Shown here one piece after another: positions 16,244-26,127 of a stretch of DNA of 32,860 nucleotides (positions are counted from its first letter, which is position 1; every line of letters starts with the position of its first letter). The notes beneath the pieces are model-generated. The model saw only the letters and a list, made by a program, of their open reading frames with translations, was not told the DNA's origin and searched no databases. The stretch is from NCBI GenBank assembly GCA_945897435.1, contig CAMDFJ010000017.1, forward strand, positions 1 to 32,860, given 5' to 3'. The position numbers were made by a program, and so were the translations under genes. This DNA is from Candidatus Kuenenia stuttgartensis. GTDB lineage: Bacteria > Planctomycetota > Planctomycetia > Pirellulales > UBA1268.

Positions 16244-18417
16244 CACTTGATGAACAACATCTCGCGGTACGTCGGCAACGGCCAGAGGTCGTCGGGCAGG
16301 ATCATCTCGATCTGGTCGGCCGTTTCCCGAAGGGTCGCCATCGCAGGGATGACGTCGTCGTGGAAGTGCTTGACTTCGGCCCGCAGATCCCCGGCGCCGT
16401 GGTGGCCGAGGGCCTTCTCCAGAGACTCGATCCTCGACTCCAGTTCTCCAACCAGTTTGGTCAGCTTGTCGAGCGTGCCCATGTGCACCGTGTGGCCCAG
16501 ATTTTTGAGCTGGGAGGCCGTGCCGACCAGTTCGCCCTGATACCGGTAGCTGGCCGGCAGAATCAGGGTCTTGGCGATCTGCAGGGCGGCCTGGGCCTCG
16601 GTGTTGATGTCCTTGCAATACCGCTCCATGTAGATGTCGTAGCGGCTCCGCATCTCCCGTTCGGAAAGCACGCCGTACTTCTCGAAGAGGGCGATGTTCT
16701 TCGGCGACACGAGCACGTCGAGGGCCTCGGGCGTCGCCTTCAGATTTGGCAGGCCCCGCTTCGCGGCCTCATCGTGCCATTCCTGCGAATAGCCGTTGCC
16801 GTTGAAGATCACCGCCTTGTGCTGGGAGATGATCTGCTGGAGCAGTTTCTCAACGGCCGCTGGCAGCTTGGACGCGTCACCGCCGGTGGCCTGTTCAAGC
16901 TCGGTGGCGATGAAGTCGAGGCTCTCGGCAACGATCGTGTTGAGGGCCACGAGCGGCCCGGCGATCGACTGGCTCGAGCCGACGGCCCGGAATTCAAACT
17001 TGTTGCCGGTGAAGGCGAAGGGGCTGGTCCGGTTGCGATCGCCGGCATGCTTGGGAAGGGTCGGCAGGGTGTCGACGCCGACCGTCAGCGTGCCGGTCGA
17101 CTTGCTGCTCGTCGCCTTGCCCTTTTCGATCTGCTCAAACACGTCGGCCAGCTGTTCGCCGAGGAAAATCGAGATGATCGCCGGAGGCGCCTCGTTCGCA
17201 CCGAGGCGATGGTCGTTGCCGCTGGCGGCGACGACGGCCCGAAGCATGTCGGAGTGGATGTGGACCGCCCGGATCACAGCGGCGCAGAAAACGAGAAACT
17301 GCATGTTTGCATGCGGCGTCTCGCCCGGCTCGAGAAGGTTGCCGAGCCGGCAGCCGATCGACCAGTTGACGTGCTTGCCAGAGCCGTTGATGCCGGCGAA
17401 CGGCTTCTCGTGCAGTAGGCAGGCCATGCCATACTTCTGAGCGACCCGGGTCAGCGTCTGCATGATCGTCTGCTGGTGATCGGTCGCGATGTTGGCGTTT
17501 TCGTACATCGGGGCGATCTCGTACTGGCTCGGAGCGACCTCGTTGTGCCGGGTCTTCACCGGCACGCCGAGCTTGTAGAGCTCACGTTCGACGTCCATCA
17601 TGCAGGCCAGCACACGCTCCGGAATCGCGCCGAAATACTGGTCCTCGAATTCCTGTCCCTTCGGCGGCTTGGCTCCGAAGAGCGTTCGACCGGCCATCAG
17701 CAGGTCGGGCCTGGCGAAGTAGAAGTTGCGGTCGATGAGGAAGTATTCCTGCTCCGGGCCGGCCGAGGCCGACACCTGGCCGACGTCCTTGTGGCCAAAC
17801 AGGGCGAGCACGCGGCGGGCCTGCTTGTCGACGGCCTGCATCGACCGCAACAGGGGCGTCTTCTTGTCGAGGGCCTCACCCGTCCAGGAGCAGAAGGCGG
17901 TGGGGATGCAGAGCGTGGTACCGTTCGGATTGTCGAGGATGTAGGCGGGACTCGTCGGATCCCAGGCCGTGTAGCCGCGGGCCTCGAAGGTGGCGCGAAG
18001 GCCGCCCGAGGGAAAGCTCGAGGCGTCCGGCTCGCCCTGGATCAGTTCCTTGCCGGAGAACTCGGCGATGGCATCGCCGTCGCCCGTCGGCGTGAGGAAA
18101 CTGTCGTGCTTCTCGGCGGTCAGGCCGGTGAGCGGATAGAAGACGTGGGCATAGTGGGTGGCCCCCTTCTCGATGGCCCAGTCCTTCATCGCCAGAGCCA
18201 CGGCATCGGCGATCGAGTGGTCGATCGGCTTGCCCTGCTTGATCGTGGCCTGCAGCGCCTTGTAGACGCTCTTCGGCAGCCTGTCCTTCATGACCGAATC
18301 GCTGAACACGTTCGCCCCGAAGATCTCGCTGGTCGGGGTTTCGCGGAAGTTCCAAGCCTGGCCGTTCGACTTGTAGTTGTTGATGGCTGCGATGGCACTG
18401 GCGCGGGCTGCGGTCAT
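16243..18417 (-). CDS. glnN: type III glutamine synthetase
   Basis: The 724-aa length fits GSIII and is far longer than GSI (about 470). Recognisable segments are [43 protein letters not shown] and [13 protein letters not shown], which hold the glutamate, ammonia and metal-binding residues of the fold. It makes glutamine from glutamate, ammonia and ATP in the cytoplasm. The ATG start has AAGGA about 9 nt upstream. It is the first gene of an overlapping set with rsmG and the signal-peptidase-like gene. Its upstream region has a GGAAC-N6-GTTCC dyad; no sigma54 site was seen. Confidence 0.95.
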   Translation of the reverse strand: MTAARASAIAAINNYKSNGQAWNFRETPTSEIFGANVFSDSVMKDRLPKSVYKALQATIKQGKPIDHSIADAVALAMKDWAIEKGATHYAHVFYPLTGLTAEKHDSFLTPTGDGDAIAEFSGKELIQGEPDASSFPSGGLRATFEARGYTAWDPTSPAYILDNPNGTTLCIPTAFCSWTGEALDKKTPLLRSMQAVDKQARRVLALFGHKDVGQVSASAGPEQEYFLIDRNFYFARPDLLMAGRTLFGAKPPKGQEFEDQYFGAIPERVLACMMDVERELYKLGVPVKTRHNEVAPSQYEIAPMYENANIATDHQQTIMQTLTRVAQKYGMACLLHEKPFAGINGSGKHVNWSIGCRLGNLLEPGETPHANMQFLVFCAAVIRAVHIHSDMLRAVVAASGNDHRLGANEAPPAIISIFLGEQLADVFEQIEKGKATSSKSTGTLTVGVDTLPTLPKHAGDRNRTSPFAFTGNKFEFRAVGSSQSIAGPLVALNTIVAESLDFIATELEQATGGDASKLPAAVEKLLQQIISQHKAVIFNGNGYSQEWHDEAAKRGLPNLKATPEALDVLVSPKNIALFEKYGVLSEREMRSRYDIYMERYCKDINTEAQAALQIAKTLILPASYRYQGELVGTASQLKNLGHTVHMGTLDKLTKLVGELESRIESLEKALGHHGAGDLRAEVKHFHDDVIPAMATLRETADQIEMILPDDLWPLPTYREMLFIK

Positions 18418-18540
18418 GGAAAGAATCCTTCTTCGGGTTGGGCGCGAGCCTGGGGGCTGGCGCTGGGAAAACGGGCTGGCGGAAGGAGGGGGGGCGATCG
18501 ACGCGCGCCACAGCCAGAAGGAGAATCCTGTAACGCTCGC

Positions 18541-18556
18541 GGAACTCTTACGTTCC
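18541..18556. promoter_or_regulatory. GGAAC-N6-GTTCC dyad upstream of glnN
   Basis: The perfect dyad GGAACTCTTACGTTCC lies about 125 bp before the glnN start. It is flanked by two TAACG copies in direct orientation. It is a candidate operator; the regulator is unknown. Confidence 0.35.
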
Positions 18557-18614
18557 GAATCGCAGGGTAACGGTCCTGCGGGCGGCGTTCAAGTAGCCGC
18601 CAAACACGGCACTG

Positions 18615-20303
18615 CTATCGAGCCACGCTGCCGCGGGGCTGCGGGCGGGATGCCGGCCGAACGATCGCCCTTCGGGCAACCTCGACGGCGGTGCCGAGGG
18701 AGAGGTCTTCCGTCTGCTGAACGGCCTGGTCGGCCGTCTGGTCAGCCGATTGGCCGGCATCGCCGACGGGGCGGGCTGCCGACCGCACCACGAGGTGCGG
18801 CTCGACGCCCACGCCGCTGTAGGGGTGGCCGTTGGGAGAGAAAAACTTTGCGGTCGTCAGCCGCATGCCGACACCGGCCACCTCGAGCGGGAAGATTCCC
18901 TGGATGGAGCCCTTGCCGTAGCTCCTCGAGCCGACGATCGTGCCCCTGGCATGATCCCGGATGGCACCTGCGAAGATCTCGCTCGAACTGGCCGAATCGC
19001 CATCGATCACCACGACCAGCGGCATCCGCCAGGTGCCAGAGCGGCTGGCGGTGTAGTTGAAGTCTTCTTCCGGACTGCGGCCGCGGGTGGCGACCACGAG
19101 CCCCCGTTCGAGGAACAGGTCGGCGACATCGACGGCCGCCGAGAGCAGGCCGCCGGGGTTGCCCCGCAGATCGATCACGAGCGACCGCATGCCGGCGGCG
19201 TCGAGCCGGCGGAGCGCGGCCTCCAGATCGGCTGCCGTCGTCTTCTGGAACGACGAGATCTTGACGTGGGCGACCCCCGCAGAGGGGTCGAGAATCCGGA
19301 CATCCTCGACGCTCGGCACCTCGACATGCTCGCGGCGGACCGTGACGGCCCGGGCCGGGCTCTGGCCCCGCAGCACGGCGAGGGTCACGAGCGACCCGGC
19401 GGGGCCCTGCAGCAGTTGGGCTGCCTCGTCCACATGCATCCCGCCGATCGACTGGCCGCCAACGCCAACCAGATGGTCGCCGCCGCGAAGGCCGGATCGC
19501 TCCGCCGGGCTGCCCGGGATCACGTGGACCACCAGCAGGCCGTCGCTGGCGGCCTTCAATTCAACGCCGAGTCCGACAAAGTTGCCCTCGATCTGGGCAT
19601 ACAGGTCGTCGAGCTGGCCGGTCGTCAGGAAGGCGGAATATTCGTCGAGTCCGCCCATGGCAGCCGCCGTCATTTCCAGCACCGTCACCGCCGCCGGAAT
19701 CCCGAGGGTGGACTGTGCGATGTGGCCGGCCCAGGCGGCGGCCGACTCGGCGTCGACCTGGGAGGCGATCGTGCGTCCGCCGATCAGCTGGGAAATCTGT
19801 TCCCGATATGCGGCCCGGCCCGCCGGCGTCGCCTGAGGGGCGTGGAGCGAGACGAACAGGGGATCGTCGATCGCCACATCCATCGCCAGAAGCCCACGGG
19901 AGACCAGCCTGGAAAAGTCCGGGCTGTCCACATGATGGGAGGCGATCCGCGACATCACCTCGGCATAGACCCGCCGGGCGTCGGCCTCAGAGAGCCGGGC
20001 CAACTGGCTGCGAAAGGCAGTCTCGCCGTGCCGCTTGGCAATATCACAGTGGATTTTGGCGAGGTCGTACCGCTGCTGGAGGGAGGGGTCGAGGCTCCCC
20101 TTGCGGGCTGCCGTCTCGCACATGCTGACGACATCCGCCCAGCGGCCGTCGCGTTCGAGTGCCGAGGCCGCTGCAGCCAGTTCCTCAGCCTGCAGAGCCC
20201 CCGCAAGCAGTCCGCTGAGCGTCGCCATGCCCCAGACGACCAGAAACAACCTCAAAGGCAGTCTGGGCCCTCCAACCCGACCCCAGCCAGAGTTGCCCGC
20301 CAT
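18615..20303 (-). CDS. S41 family C-terminal processing protease with PDZ domain
   Basis: The protein has 562 aa from ATG 20303 (584 from 20369). The leader (LPLRLFLVVWGMATLSGLLAGALQA) is a signal peptide. A helical region follows, then a PDZ domain (GLGVELKAASDGLLVVHVIPGSPAERSGLRGGDHLV) and the tail-protease core: VIDLRGNPGG, then DSASSSEIFAG with the nucleophile Ser and GSRSYGKGSIQ with the catalytic Lys. Such proteases cut C-terminal ends of envelope proteins in the periplasm. The residues GLDEYSAFL before the PDZ are typical of the family. Start choice is uncertain because no ribosome site is clear. It is divergent from the ECF sigma gene. Confidence 0.9.
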   Translation of the reverse strand: MAGNSGWGRVGGPRLPLRLFLVVWGMATLSGLLAGALQAEELAAAASALERDGRWADVVSMCETAARKGSLDPSLQQRYDLAKIHCDIAKRHGETAFRSQLARLSEADARRVYAEVMSRIASHHVDSPDFSRLVSRGLLAMDVAIDDPLFVSLHAPQATPAGRAAYREQISQLIGGRTIASQVDAESAAAWAGHIAQSTLGIPAAVTVLEMTAAAMGGLDEYSAFLTTGQLDDLYAQIEGNFVGLGVELKAASDGLLVVHVIPGSPAERSGLRGGDHLVGVGGQSIGGMHVDEAAQLLQGPAGSLVTLAVLRGQSPARAVTVRREHVEVPSVEDVRILDPSAGVAHVKISSFQKTTAADLEAALRRLDAAGMRSLVIDLRGNPGGLLSAAVDVADLFLERGLVVATRGRSPEEDFNYTASRSGTWRMPLVVVIDGDSASSSEIFAGAIRDHARGTIVGSRSYGKGSIQGIFPLEVAGVGMRLTTAKFFSPNGHPYSGVGVEPHLVVRSAARPVGDAGQSADQTADQAVQQTEDLSLGTAVEVARRAIVRPASRPQPRGSVAR

Positions 20304-20435
20304 GCAGAAGGGGCCCGAGGTGGGCCGCAGCGAATGCGTGGCTGGCTGGACGAGGTACACGGGGGGCATCCGTTCGCTTGAGGCCGCATCCTGTCGCGGC
20401 AGGCAGCGGTCTCTCCGTCAACCGCCTGCGATTAT

Positions 20436-20447
20436 GGATCATGATCC
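20436..20447. promoter_or_regulatory. 12-bp perfect palindrome in divergent intergenic region
   Basis: GGATCATGATCC lies between the S41 protease (minus) and the ECF sigma gene (plus), a position suited to an operator acting on both. Only one copy is seen. Confidence 0.25.
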
Positions 20448-20547
20448 GCGAACGGTCAAAAATTCCTGGCGTCATGAAGCAGGATTCCGCCGTCCCCCGA
20501 GCAGACACGTTGGTACGATGGAGAAGCCTCTGTCCGCCAAGGTTTTC

Positions 20548-21225
20548 ATGACCAGCACATCCGATTCAAACAGCCCCGTCGGCGGGCCGGCCTCGCTCGG
20601 TCCGCAGCCCACGCTGGCCCTGCTCGACCAGGTGCGGCAGGGTGACGGCCTCGCCATCAACCGGCTGCTTGAGCGGCATCGTGAGGCGATCAAGCAGATG
20701 ATCGATCGGCGGATGGACCGCGGCGTTCAGCGCCGGGTCGATGCCAGCGACATCGTGCAGGATGTGATGCTGGAGGCCAACCGACGGCTGGGCGACTACC
20801 TCGCCAACCCGACCATGCCATTCCAGCTCTGGCTGCGGCACATGGCACGAGACCGGCTGATCGACGCCCATCGGCGGCACCGGGTGGCTGCGAACCGCAG
20901 CGTCGACAGGGAGCAGCAGGTTGCCATCGTCGCAGACGACGACCGCTCTCAGGCGGACGTGGTCGGCCAGGTCGCGGATCGGGAGCTCACCCCGGCCGCC
21001 GCAGCGACCTGGCGGGAACTGGAGCGACGGTTCGCCGAGGCGGTGGAGAAGCTCGACGAGGCCGATCGGCAGATCGTGCTGCTACGGCATTTCGAACACC
21101 TTTCAACGGCCGAGGCCGCCGATGCCCTCGGTTTGTCGAAGCCGGCGGCGGGAATGCGCTACCTGCGGGCGATGCGGCGACTGCGTGTCCTGCTCGACGG
21201 AGGGGATGGCGCCTACCATCCCTGA
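20548..21225 (+). CDS. ECF-type RNA polymerase sigma factor
   Basis: The protein has 225 aa from ATG 20548 (ATG 20518 adds 10 residues; neither has a strong ribosome site). Region 2 is visible as DASDIVQDVMLEANRRLGDY followed by FQLWLRHMARDRLIDAHRRH. Region 4 is the helix-turn-helix EKLDEADRQIVLLRHFEHLSTAEAADALGLSKPAAGMRYLRAMRRLR. This layout matches the Planctomycete-specific sigma-70 subfamilies. The Ser/Thr kinase gene begins 80 bp downstream on the same strand, a pairing seen repeatedly in this phylum, so the kinase may control sigma activity in place of a classical anti-sigma factor. No anti-sigma gene is adjacent. Confidence 0.88.
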   Translation: MTSTSDSNSPVGGPASLGPQPTLALLDQVRQGDGLAINRLLERHREAIKQMIDRRMDRGVQRRVDASDIVQDVMLEANRRLGDYLANPTMPFQLWLRHMARDRLIDAHRRHRVAANRSVDREQQVAIVADDDRSQADVVGQVADRELTPAAAATWRELERRFAEAVEKLDEADRQIVLLRHFEHLSTAEAADALGLSKPAAGMRYLRAMRRLRVLLDGGDGAYHP

Positions 21226-21305
21226 GACCGACTTCGGCCGGCTGCCACGACCATCCGCGGCGCCAGCCTGTCGAGAGTCCATCTGTTTCCCCTCAAACCG
21301 CACTG

Positions 21306-23072
21306 ATGAGCACGTCCTCGCCAACCCAGATCTCGTCCGGCGTTCGCGGCCGTGCCATCGACCTGCCCCTCGGGCCGGAACAGGAGGAGCGGCTGGCGTC
21401 GATCCTCGACGAACTCTCGAACATCCCGGGAACGGCGGCTCAGCAGCGAATGGAGCGGCTGGCAGCCGAACACCCCGACCTGGCCGGCCAACTCCGCGAA
21501 CTGTTTGCCGCGATGCTGCTGACCGACGCCGTGGCCCAGGAGTCGACGATCCTCGACGCCCGTCGAAACCGGGACGTGTCGGTTCGGACATCCTCCGGCC
21601 TGGAGTTCCCGCTGGATCGTTCGCAGGCCGGTCCGCGGTTCGTGCCCGGCGTCACGCCGCTGCCCGCCATGCTGGGCGACTATGAACTGCTCGAGGAGAT
21701 CGGCCGCGGCGGGATGGGTGTGGTCTATCGTGCCAACCAGCGGAGCCTGGGCCGCACCGTGGCTCTCAAGATGCTCTTGCGGCGGGACCTCGCCAGCGGC
21801 GCCGACATCGCCCGGTTTCGCAGCGAGGCGGAGGCCGCCGCCCAGCTCGATCACCGGGGAATCGTGTCGATCTTCGAGGTGGGCGAATCTGACGGACTTC
21901 CTTTCTACAGCATGCGGTTCATCGAGGGGACGACGCTGGCAAAACGGCTCGCGGCCGGCAGCATCCCCTCCCGTGAGGCGGCAGCCCTCCTGGCCAAGGT
22001 GGCCGATGCCGTGCAGGCAGCCCACGATCGCGGCGTGCTGCACCGGGATCTCAAACCCTCAAACATCCTCATCGACGCCTCCGGTCAGCCCCACGTCTCC
22101 GACTTCGGATTGGCCAAGAGGATCGAGGCCGACCAGTCGGTGACCCACACCGGCGCGATCCTCGGCACGCCCTGTTACATGTCCCCCGAACAGGCCGCCG
22201 GCAGCCGGGGTGACGTCGGTCCGCAGAGCGACGTCTGGAGCCTGGGCGCCATCCTCTATCAGATGCTCACCGGCCGGCCACCATTCCAGGCGGCAAACCC
22301 GATGGACACGCTGCTGGCCGTCCTCGAGACCGATCCGCCACTGCCGCGACTGCTCGCGCCGGACGTGAACCGGGATCTGGAGATGATCGCCCTCAAGACC
22401 CTGCAAAAGCCGCAGGAACTCCGCTACGCGTCGGCCGGTGATCTGGCGGCGGACCTGCGGGCCTACCTCAGCGGCGATCCGCTCAGCGCCCGCAGCGGCG
22501 GGCTGGCCGACATCGCGGCGAGGCTGTTCCGCGAGACACATCATGCGGTCGTCCTGGAAAACTGGGGGCTGCTCTGGATGTGGCACTCGGTGGTCCTGCT
22601 CTCCCTCTGCGTCACCACCGACGTGCTCGCCTGGCAGGGTGTGACCACCCGCTGGCCCTATCTCGTGCTCTGGGCGGGCGGACTCGCCCTCTGGGCCCCG
22701 ATCTTCTGGGCACTCCGCCATCGGACGGGTCCCGTCACCGCGGTCGAACGGCAGATTGCCCACATCTGGGGAGGGAGCGTGATCGCCAGCGTGATGCTGT
22801 TCTGGGTCGAGGCCCTGCTCGGCCTGCCGGTGCTCACGCTCTCGCCAGTGCTGGCGTTGCTCGCCGGCCTCGTCTTCTTCGCCAAGGCCGGCATTCTTTC
22901 CGGCGCCTTCTACATCCAGGCGGCGGTGCTCTTTGCGACGGCGCTCGTCATGTGCCTGATCCGCACGGAATCCCACCGCGACCTGTCGCACATCGTCTTC
23001 GGCCTGATCAGCGGTGCCTGCTTCTTCCTGCCGGGCCTGAAGTATTACCGCCAGCGGGGCCGGACGGGCTGA
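21306..23072 (+). CDS. membrane-anchored serine/threonine protein kinase (PknB/Hanks type)
   Basis: The 588-aa protein has an N-terminal cytoplasmic region of about 120 residues. The kinase domain starts at DYELLEEIGRGGMGVVYRA (125 on). It carries VALKML with the ATP-binding Lys, HRDLKPSN at 246-253 with catalytic Asp 248, DFGLAK at 266 and GTPCYMSPEQA in the activation segment. All invariant residues are present, so it should be active. Four or more hydrophobic helices follow from about residue 420 (LWMWHSVVLLSLCV and later), and there is no large extracellular sensor. The hydrophobic C-terminal block may itself sense the membrane. It is paired with the ECF sigma gene upstream. Confidence 0.92.
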   Translation: MSTSSPTQISSGVRGRAIDLPLGPEQEERLASILDELSNIPGTAAQQRMERLAAEHPDLAGQLRELFAAMLLTDAVAQESTILDARRNRDVSVRTSSGLEFPLDRSQAGPRFVPGVTPLPAMLGDYELLEEIGRGGMGVVYRANQRSLGRTVALKMLLRRDLASGADIARFRSEAEAAAQLDHRGIVSIFEVGESDGLPFYSMRFIEGTTLAKRLAAGSIPSREAAALLAKVADAVQAAHDRGVLHRDLKPSNILIDASGQPHVSDFGLAKRIEADQSVTHTGAILGTPCYMSPEQAAGSRGDVGPQSDVWSLGAILYQMLTGRPPFQAANPMDTLLAVLETDPPLPRLLAPDVNRDLEMIALKTLQKPQELRYASAGDLAADLRAYLSGDPLSARSGGLADIAARLFRETHHAVVLENWGLLWMWHSVVLLSLCVTTDVLAWQGVTTRWPYLVLWAGGLALWAPIFWALRHRTGPVTAVERQIAHIWGGSVIASVMLFWVEALLGLPVLTLSPVLALLAGLVFFAKAGILSGAFYIQAAVLFATALVMCLIRTESHRDLSHIVFGLISGACFFLPGLKYYRQRGRTG

Positions 23073-23131
23073 CAGGGACCATGCGAACGTTGCCGCGACG
23101 ATAGACCGTCACTTCATCCCGCTGAGCCGTT

Positions 23132-24571
23132 CTATCTTCGCGGGGTCAGGTGGGCCGGGGTATCGCCCACGTCGCAGTGGCCGCCGAAGTAGCCGTGCTG
23201 CTCGATCAACGCCACGACCTCGGGGGCGACGAGTTCCTTCCATGAGGGATCGCCCGAGCAGATCCGGGCCCGGACCTCGTCGCTCGAATAGGTTCGCAGC
23301 GACGCCTCCTCGCAGGGGAGCGGCTGGATCAGTCCGTTGACCCGCAGGTGATCGAGCAGGTGCCGCAGGTGCGGGGCCACCTGGAGCGTGTCGGCCGTGA
23401 TCACGTGGCCGTCGATCGGATCGCGGGTCGGGTAGGCGTAGAGCCGCACCGAGTGGGTGAACAGCCTGCCAAAGGCCTCTAGAATGCCGCCGGGGAGTTT
23501 GCGGTAGTGGCTTTCTGTGAACAGTTCCCTCAGCAGCGGCACGCCGAGCACGAGGCCCGTCCGCTGCACCCGCCGGGCGGCGAGATACTCGCCCAGATCG
23601 TGGAAGGCGCCGATGTCGCTGACGAGCACCATCTTCCCCGCGGCCGAAAGCAGGTCGACCCGGGCGAGGAAATCCTCGTCCTCCGCCTGCCCCCGATCGC
23701 GGAGGTTGTTCATCGTGATCTCCATGATCTCGTGAACGGGGCCGTCCCTGCCGGGGTCACCCTCGCCGAAGGCGGCTCTGGCGAGCGTCATCATCTCCAG
23801 ATTGAGTTTCGTCACCGGGGCGAAGCGGCCACGCTCCACGAGCACGCTAGCCCGGCGGAGCTTCTCCGATGCCAACAGCGGCGTGCCGTCAGAATCGAAG
23901 AGCAGGGCGGGCGTGAGGTCGATGCGGACGAGATGCACCCCCAGCAGCCGATTGTCGACTCCGGCGAACGCCGGTCCGCGGACGGTCACCCAGTCGATCT
24001 CGAGCCGGTCCCGGCCGATCTCGTCGAGCAGCACCTCCAGCATCCCCTTCGGCTTGGAGTGGAGCTGGAAGACGGCATGCAGCAGGTTCACGCCCAGCCT
24101 GCCGATCGCCTCCTGCTGTCGGGTATTGGTCGAATCGAGCATCCTGCAGTGCAGGATCACATCGCTCGGCTCGGCGCGAAACGCGTGCTGAAACCGCACC
24201 CCGAGCCAGGCATGGCACTCATTGCCGCCGGCATAGGAGAGGGCCGAGGCGGTGTCGGCGAAGGCAAAGAATTTGGTCGTGGCGCCACGGGTGGCATCGA
24301 GCCGCTCCCGCAGCAGGGCAAACTCGTGGTCGAGCATCTCCTCGACCCGTTCCCGCGACACATACCTCGGCGCCTTGCCGTAGATGGCGTCGCTGACGGT
24401 CATGTCGTAGGCCGACATCGACTTGGCGACCGTGCCGGCGGCGCCGCCGACCGTGAAAAACCAGCGGGCCACCTCCTGCCCGGCGCCGATCTCGGCGAAG
24501 GTGCCGTAGATCGAGGCGTCGATATTGATCGCCAGAGCCCGCTCGGCCGTGGGGTCGATGGACCGCTGCAT
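23132..24571 (-). CDS. conserved protein of unknown function, linked to PiT transporter
   Basis: The protein has 479 aa from ATG 24571; the track's extra 45 residues run back into the pit gene. It has no signal peptide or membrane helix. Characteristic stretches are NIDASIYGTFAEIGAGQEVAR, AAGTVAKSMSAYDMTVSDAIYG, RYVSRERVEEMLDHE and HVITADTLQVAPHLRHLLDHL. I recall this as a widespread bacterial family annotated inconsistently (for example as a nicotinate-nucleotide adenylyltransferase or TonB-related protein), with no function I can support from the sequence. The start lies 5 nt after the pit stop, so the two are almost certainly one transcript and may share a phosphate-related role. Confidence 0.75.
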   Translation of the reverse strand: MQRSIDPTAERALAINIDASIYGTFAEIGAGQEVARWFFTVGGAAGTVAKSMSAYDMTVSDAIYGKAPRYVSRERVEEMLDHEFALLRERLDATRGATTKFFAFADTASALSYAGGNECHAWLGVRFQHAFRAEPSDVILHCRMLDSTNTRQQEAIGRLGVNLLHAVFQLHSKPKGMLEVLLDEIGRDRLEIDWVTVRGPAFAGVDNRLLGVHLVRIDLTPALLFDSDGTPLLASEKLRRASVLVERGRFAPVTKLNLEMMTLARAAFGEGDPGRDGPVHEIMEITMNNLRDRGQAEDEDFLARVDLLSAAGKMVLVSDIGAFHDLGEYLAARRVQRTGLVLGVPLLRELFTESHYRKLPGGILEAFGRLFTHSVRLYAYPTRDPIDGHVITADTLQVAPHLRHLLDHLRVNGLIQPLPCEEASLRTYSSDEVRARICSGDPSWKELVAPEVVALIEQHGYFGGHCDVGDTPAHLTPRR

Positions 24572-24576
24572 GTCGA

Positions 24577-26127
24577 TCAGCCGGTGAACAGGGTTGCGAT
24601 CCAGTAGAGCGTTCCGGCCAGCAGCATCGCGACTGGCAGCGTCAGGATCCAGGCCAGGGCGATCTCGCGAACGGTCTCCCCCTGGATGCCCGACTTGTTG
24701 GCCCACATCGTGCCGGCCACGCCGGAGGAGAGCACGTGGGTCGTGCTCACCGGCAGGCCCATGCTGTCGGCCAATCCGATCGTCGTGGCAGCCACGAGTT
24801 CAGCGGCGCCCCCCTGGGCATAGGTCAGATGGGTCTTGCCGATCTTCTCGCCGACGGTGACCACGATCCGCTCCCAGCCGACCATCGTGCCAAGGCCGAG
24901 GCAGAGGGCCACGCCCATCACAACCCATTCGGGCACGTATTCGACCGGCTTGGCGAGCTTGCTCTCGATGCCCTTGAGCACCTTGCGGCGGTCCTCGGAG
25001 AGCTTGTCGCCAAACTCTCTCAGCAGCGTCCGAACGGAGGCGCCGAGCTCCACGAGATGGGTCCGCACCTTCCAGCGCTCGTCGGAATCGAGTTCCTTGA
25101 AGCCCTGCCGGCCCTCGAGCGACGAGACGACCGAGGCCACCAGCGGCAACGGGTCGAGCGTGGCGAGAACGGCGTCGTTGCCGGGATAGGGATCGACGAG
25201 ATCGGCCAGGTCGCTCTCCATCGAGGCGGCAGCCGCCACTCCCTCGGAACGGGTCAGCTTCTCGACCCGGGTGTTGGCGACGTGCTGGTCCTTGAGAGCC
25301 CCGATCATCTGGGCGAGTTGCGGCTCCGCGAGCTGCTGTTCGAGATCCTTGGCGGCCTGGATCGTGGCGGTGATGTCCTGCTGCGTGGTGCCCATGTTGA
25401 GGGCGTAGGCCGCGGGCACGATGCCGATCAGCACGAGCATGATCAGGCCCATCCCCTTCTGGCCGTCGTTCGATCCGTGGGCGAAACTCACTCCGGTGCA
25501 GGTGCCGATCAGGAGAGCCCGGATCCACCATGGTGGCGGCGCGTCACCCTTGGGCGGCTCGTAGAGTTCCTTCGACTTGATGAACATCTTGCAGAGCAGG
25601 AGCAGGCCCGCCGCCAGACCGAAACCGATCATTGGCGAGAGCAGCAGGGCCATCATGATCTCCGACACCTTGTGCCAGTTGAGGCCCTTGAAGACGGAGC
25701 CGTTTTCAAGCCAGGAGTTCATCATGCCGACACCCATGATCGAGCCGATCAGCGAGTGCGAACTGCTCGCCGGCAGGCCCCGGTACCAGGTGGCGAAGTT
25801 CCAGATGATCGCGGCCAGCAGGAGGGCCAGCACCATCGCCAGGCCCTTGCCGGTCTTGATGTTGACCAGCAGATCGACCGGCAGCAGGTGGACGATGCTG
25901 AAGGCGACCCCGATGCCGCCGGCATGCACCCCGATGAAGTTCCAGATGCCCGACCAGACGACGGCCGGCGTCGGCTTCAGGCTCTTGGTGTAGATCACCG
26001 TGGCGACGGCATTGGCGGTGTCGTGGAACCCGTTGATGCACTCGAATCCGAAGGCGATCACGAGCGCAATCAAAAGCAGGATGATCTGACCTGTACCAAG
26101 CGTACCGACGGCCTCGAAGAACCCCAT
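24577..26127 (-). CDS. pit: PiT family inorganic phosphate transporter
   Basis: The protein has 516 aa from ATG 26127, with AGGGAG about 10 nt upstream; the track's longer start at 26505 runs into intergenic and LRAT-gene sequence. The two inverted family repeats are visible: GFECINGFHDTANAVATVIYT near the N-terminus, and FAHGSNDGQKGMG, with PASSSHSLIG and PVSTTHVLSSG as the paired membrane motifs. A long cytoplasmic loop of about 170 residues separates the halves (TATIQAAKDLEQQ to EYVPEW). It should import phosphate as a metal or proton symporter. No Pho box was recognised upstream. Confidence 0.93.
   Translation of the reverse strand: MGFFEAVGTLGTGQIILLLIALVIAFGFECINGFHDTANAVATVIYTKSLKPTPAVVWSGIWNFIGVHAGGIGVAFSIVHLLPVDLLVNIKTGKGLAMVLALLLAAIIWNFATWYRGLPASSSHSLIGSIMGVGMMNSWLENGSVFKGLNWHKVSEIMMALLLSPMIGFGLAAGLLLLCKMFIKSKELYEPPKGDAPPPWWIRALLIGTCTGVSFAHGSNDGQKGMGLIMLVLIGIVPAAYALNMGTTQQDITATIQAAKDLEQQLAEPQLAQMIGALKDQHVANTRVEKLTRSEGVAAAASMESDLADLVDPYPGNDAVLATLDPLPLVASVVSSLEGRQGFKELDSDERWKVRTHLVELGASVRTLLREFGDKLSEDRRKVLKGIESKLAKPVEYVPEWVVMGVALCLGLGTMVGWERIVVTVGEKIGKTHLTYAQGGAAELVAATTIGLADSMGLPVSTTHVLSSGVAGTMWANKSGIQGETVREIALAWILTLPVAMLLAGTLYWIATLFTG

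Noticed and set aside
16219-18570. Long plus-strand frames (399 aa and 364 aa) across glnN
   Set aside because: Both are antisense shadows of a full-length, motif-complete glutamine synthetase.
18750-20381. 543-aa plus-strand frame
   Set aside because: It is antisense to the S41 protease, with no domain or ribosome site of its own.
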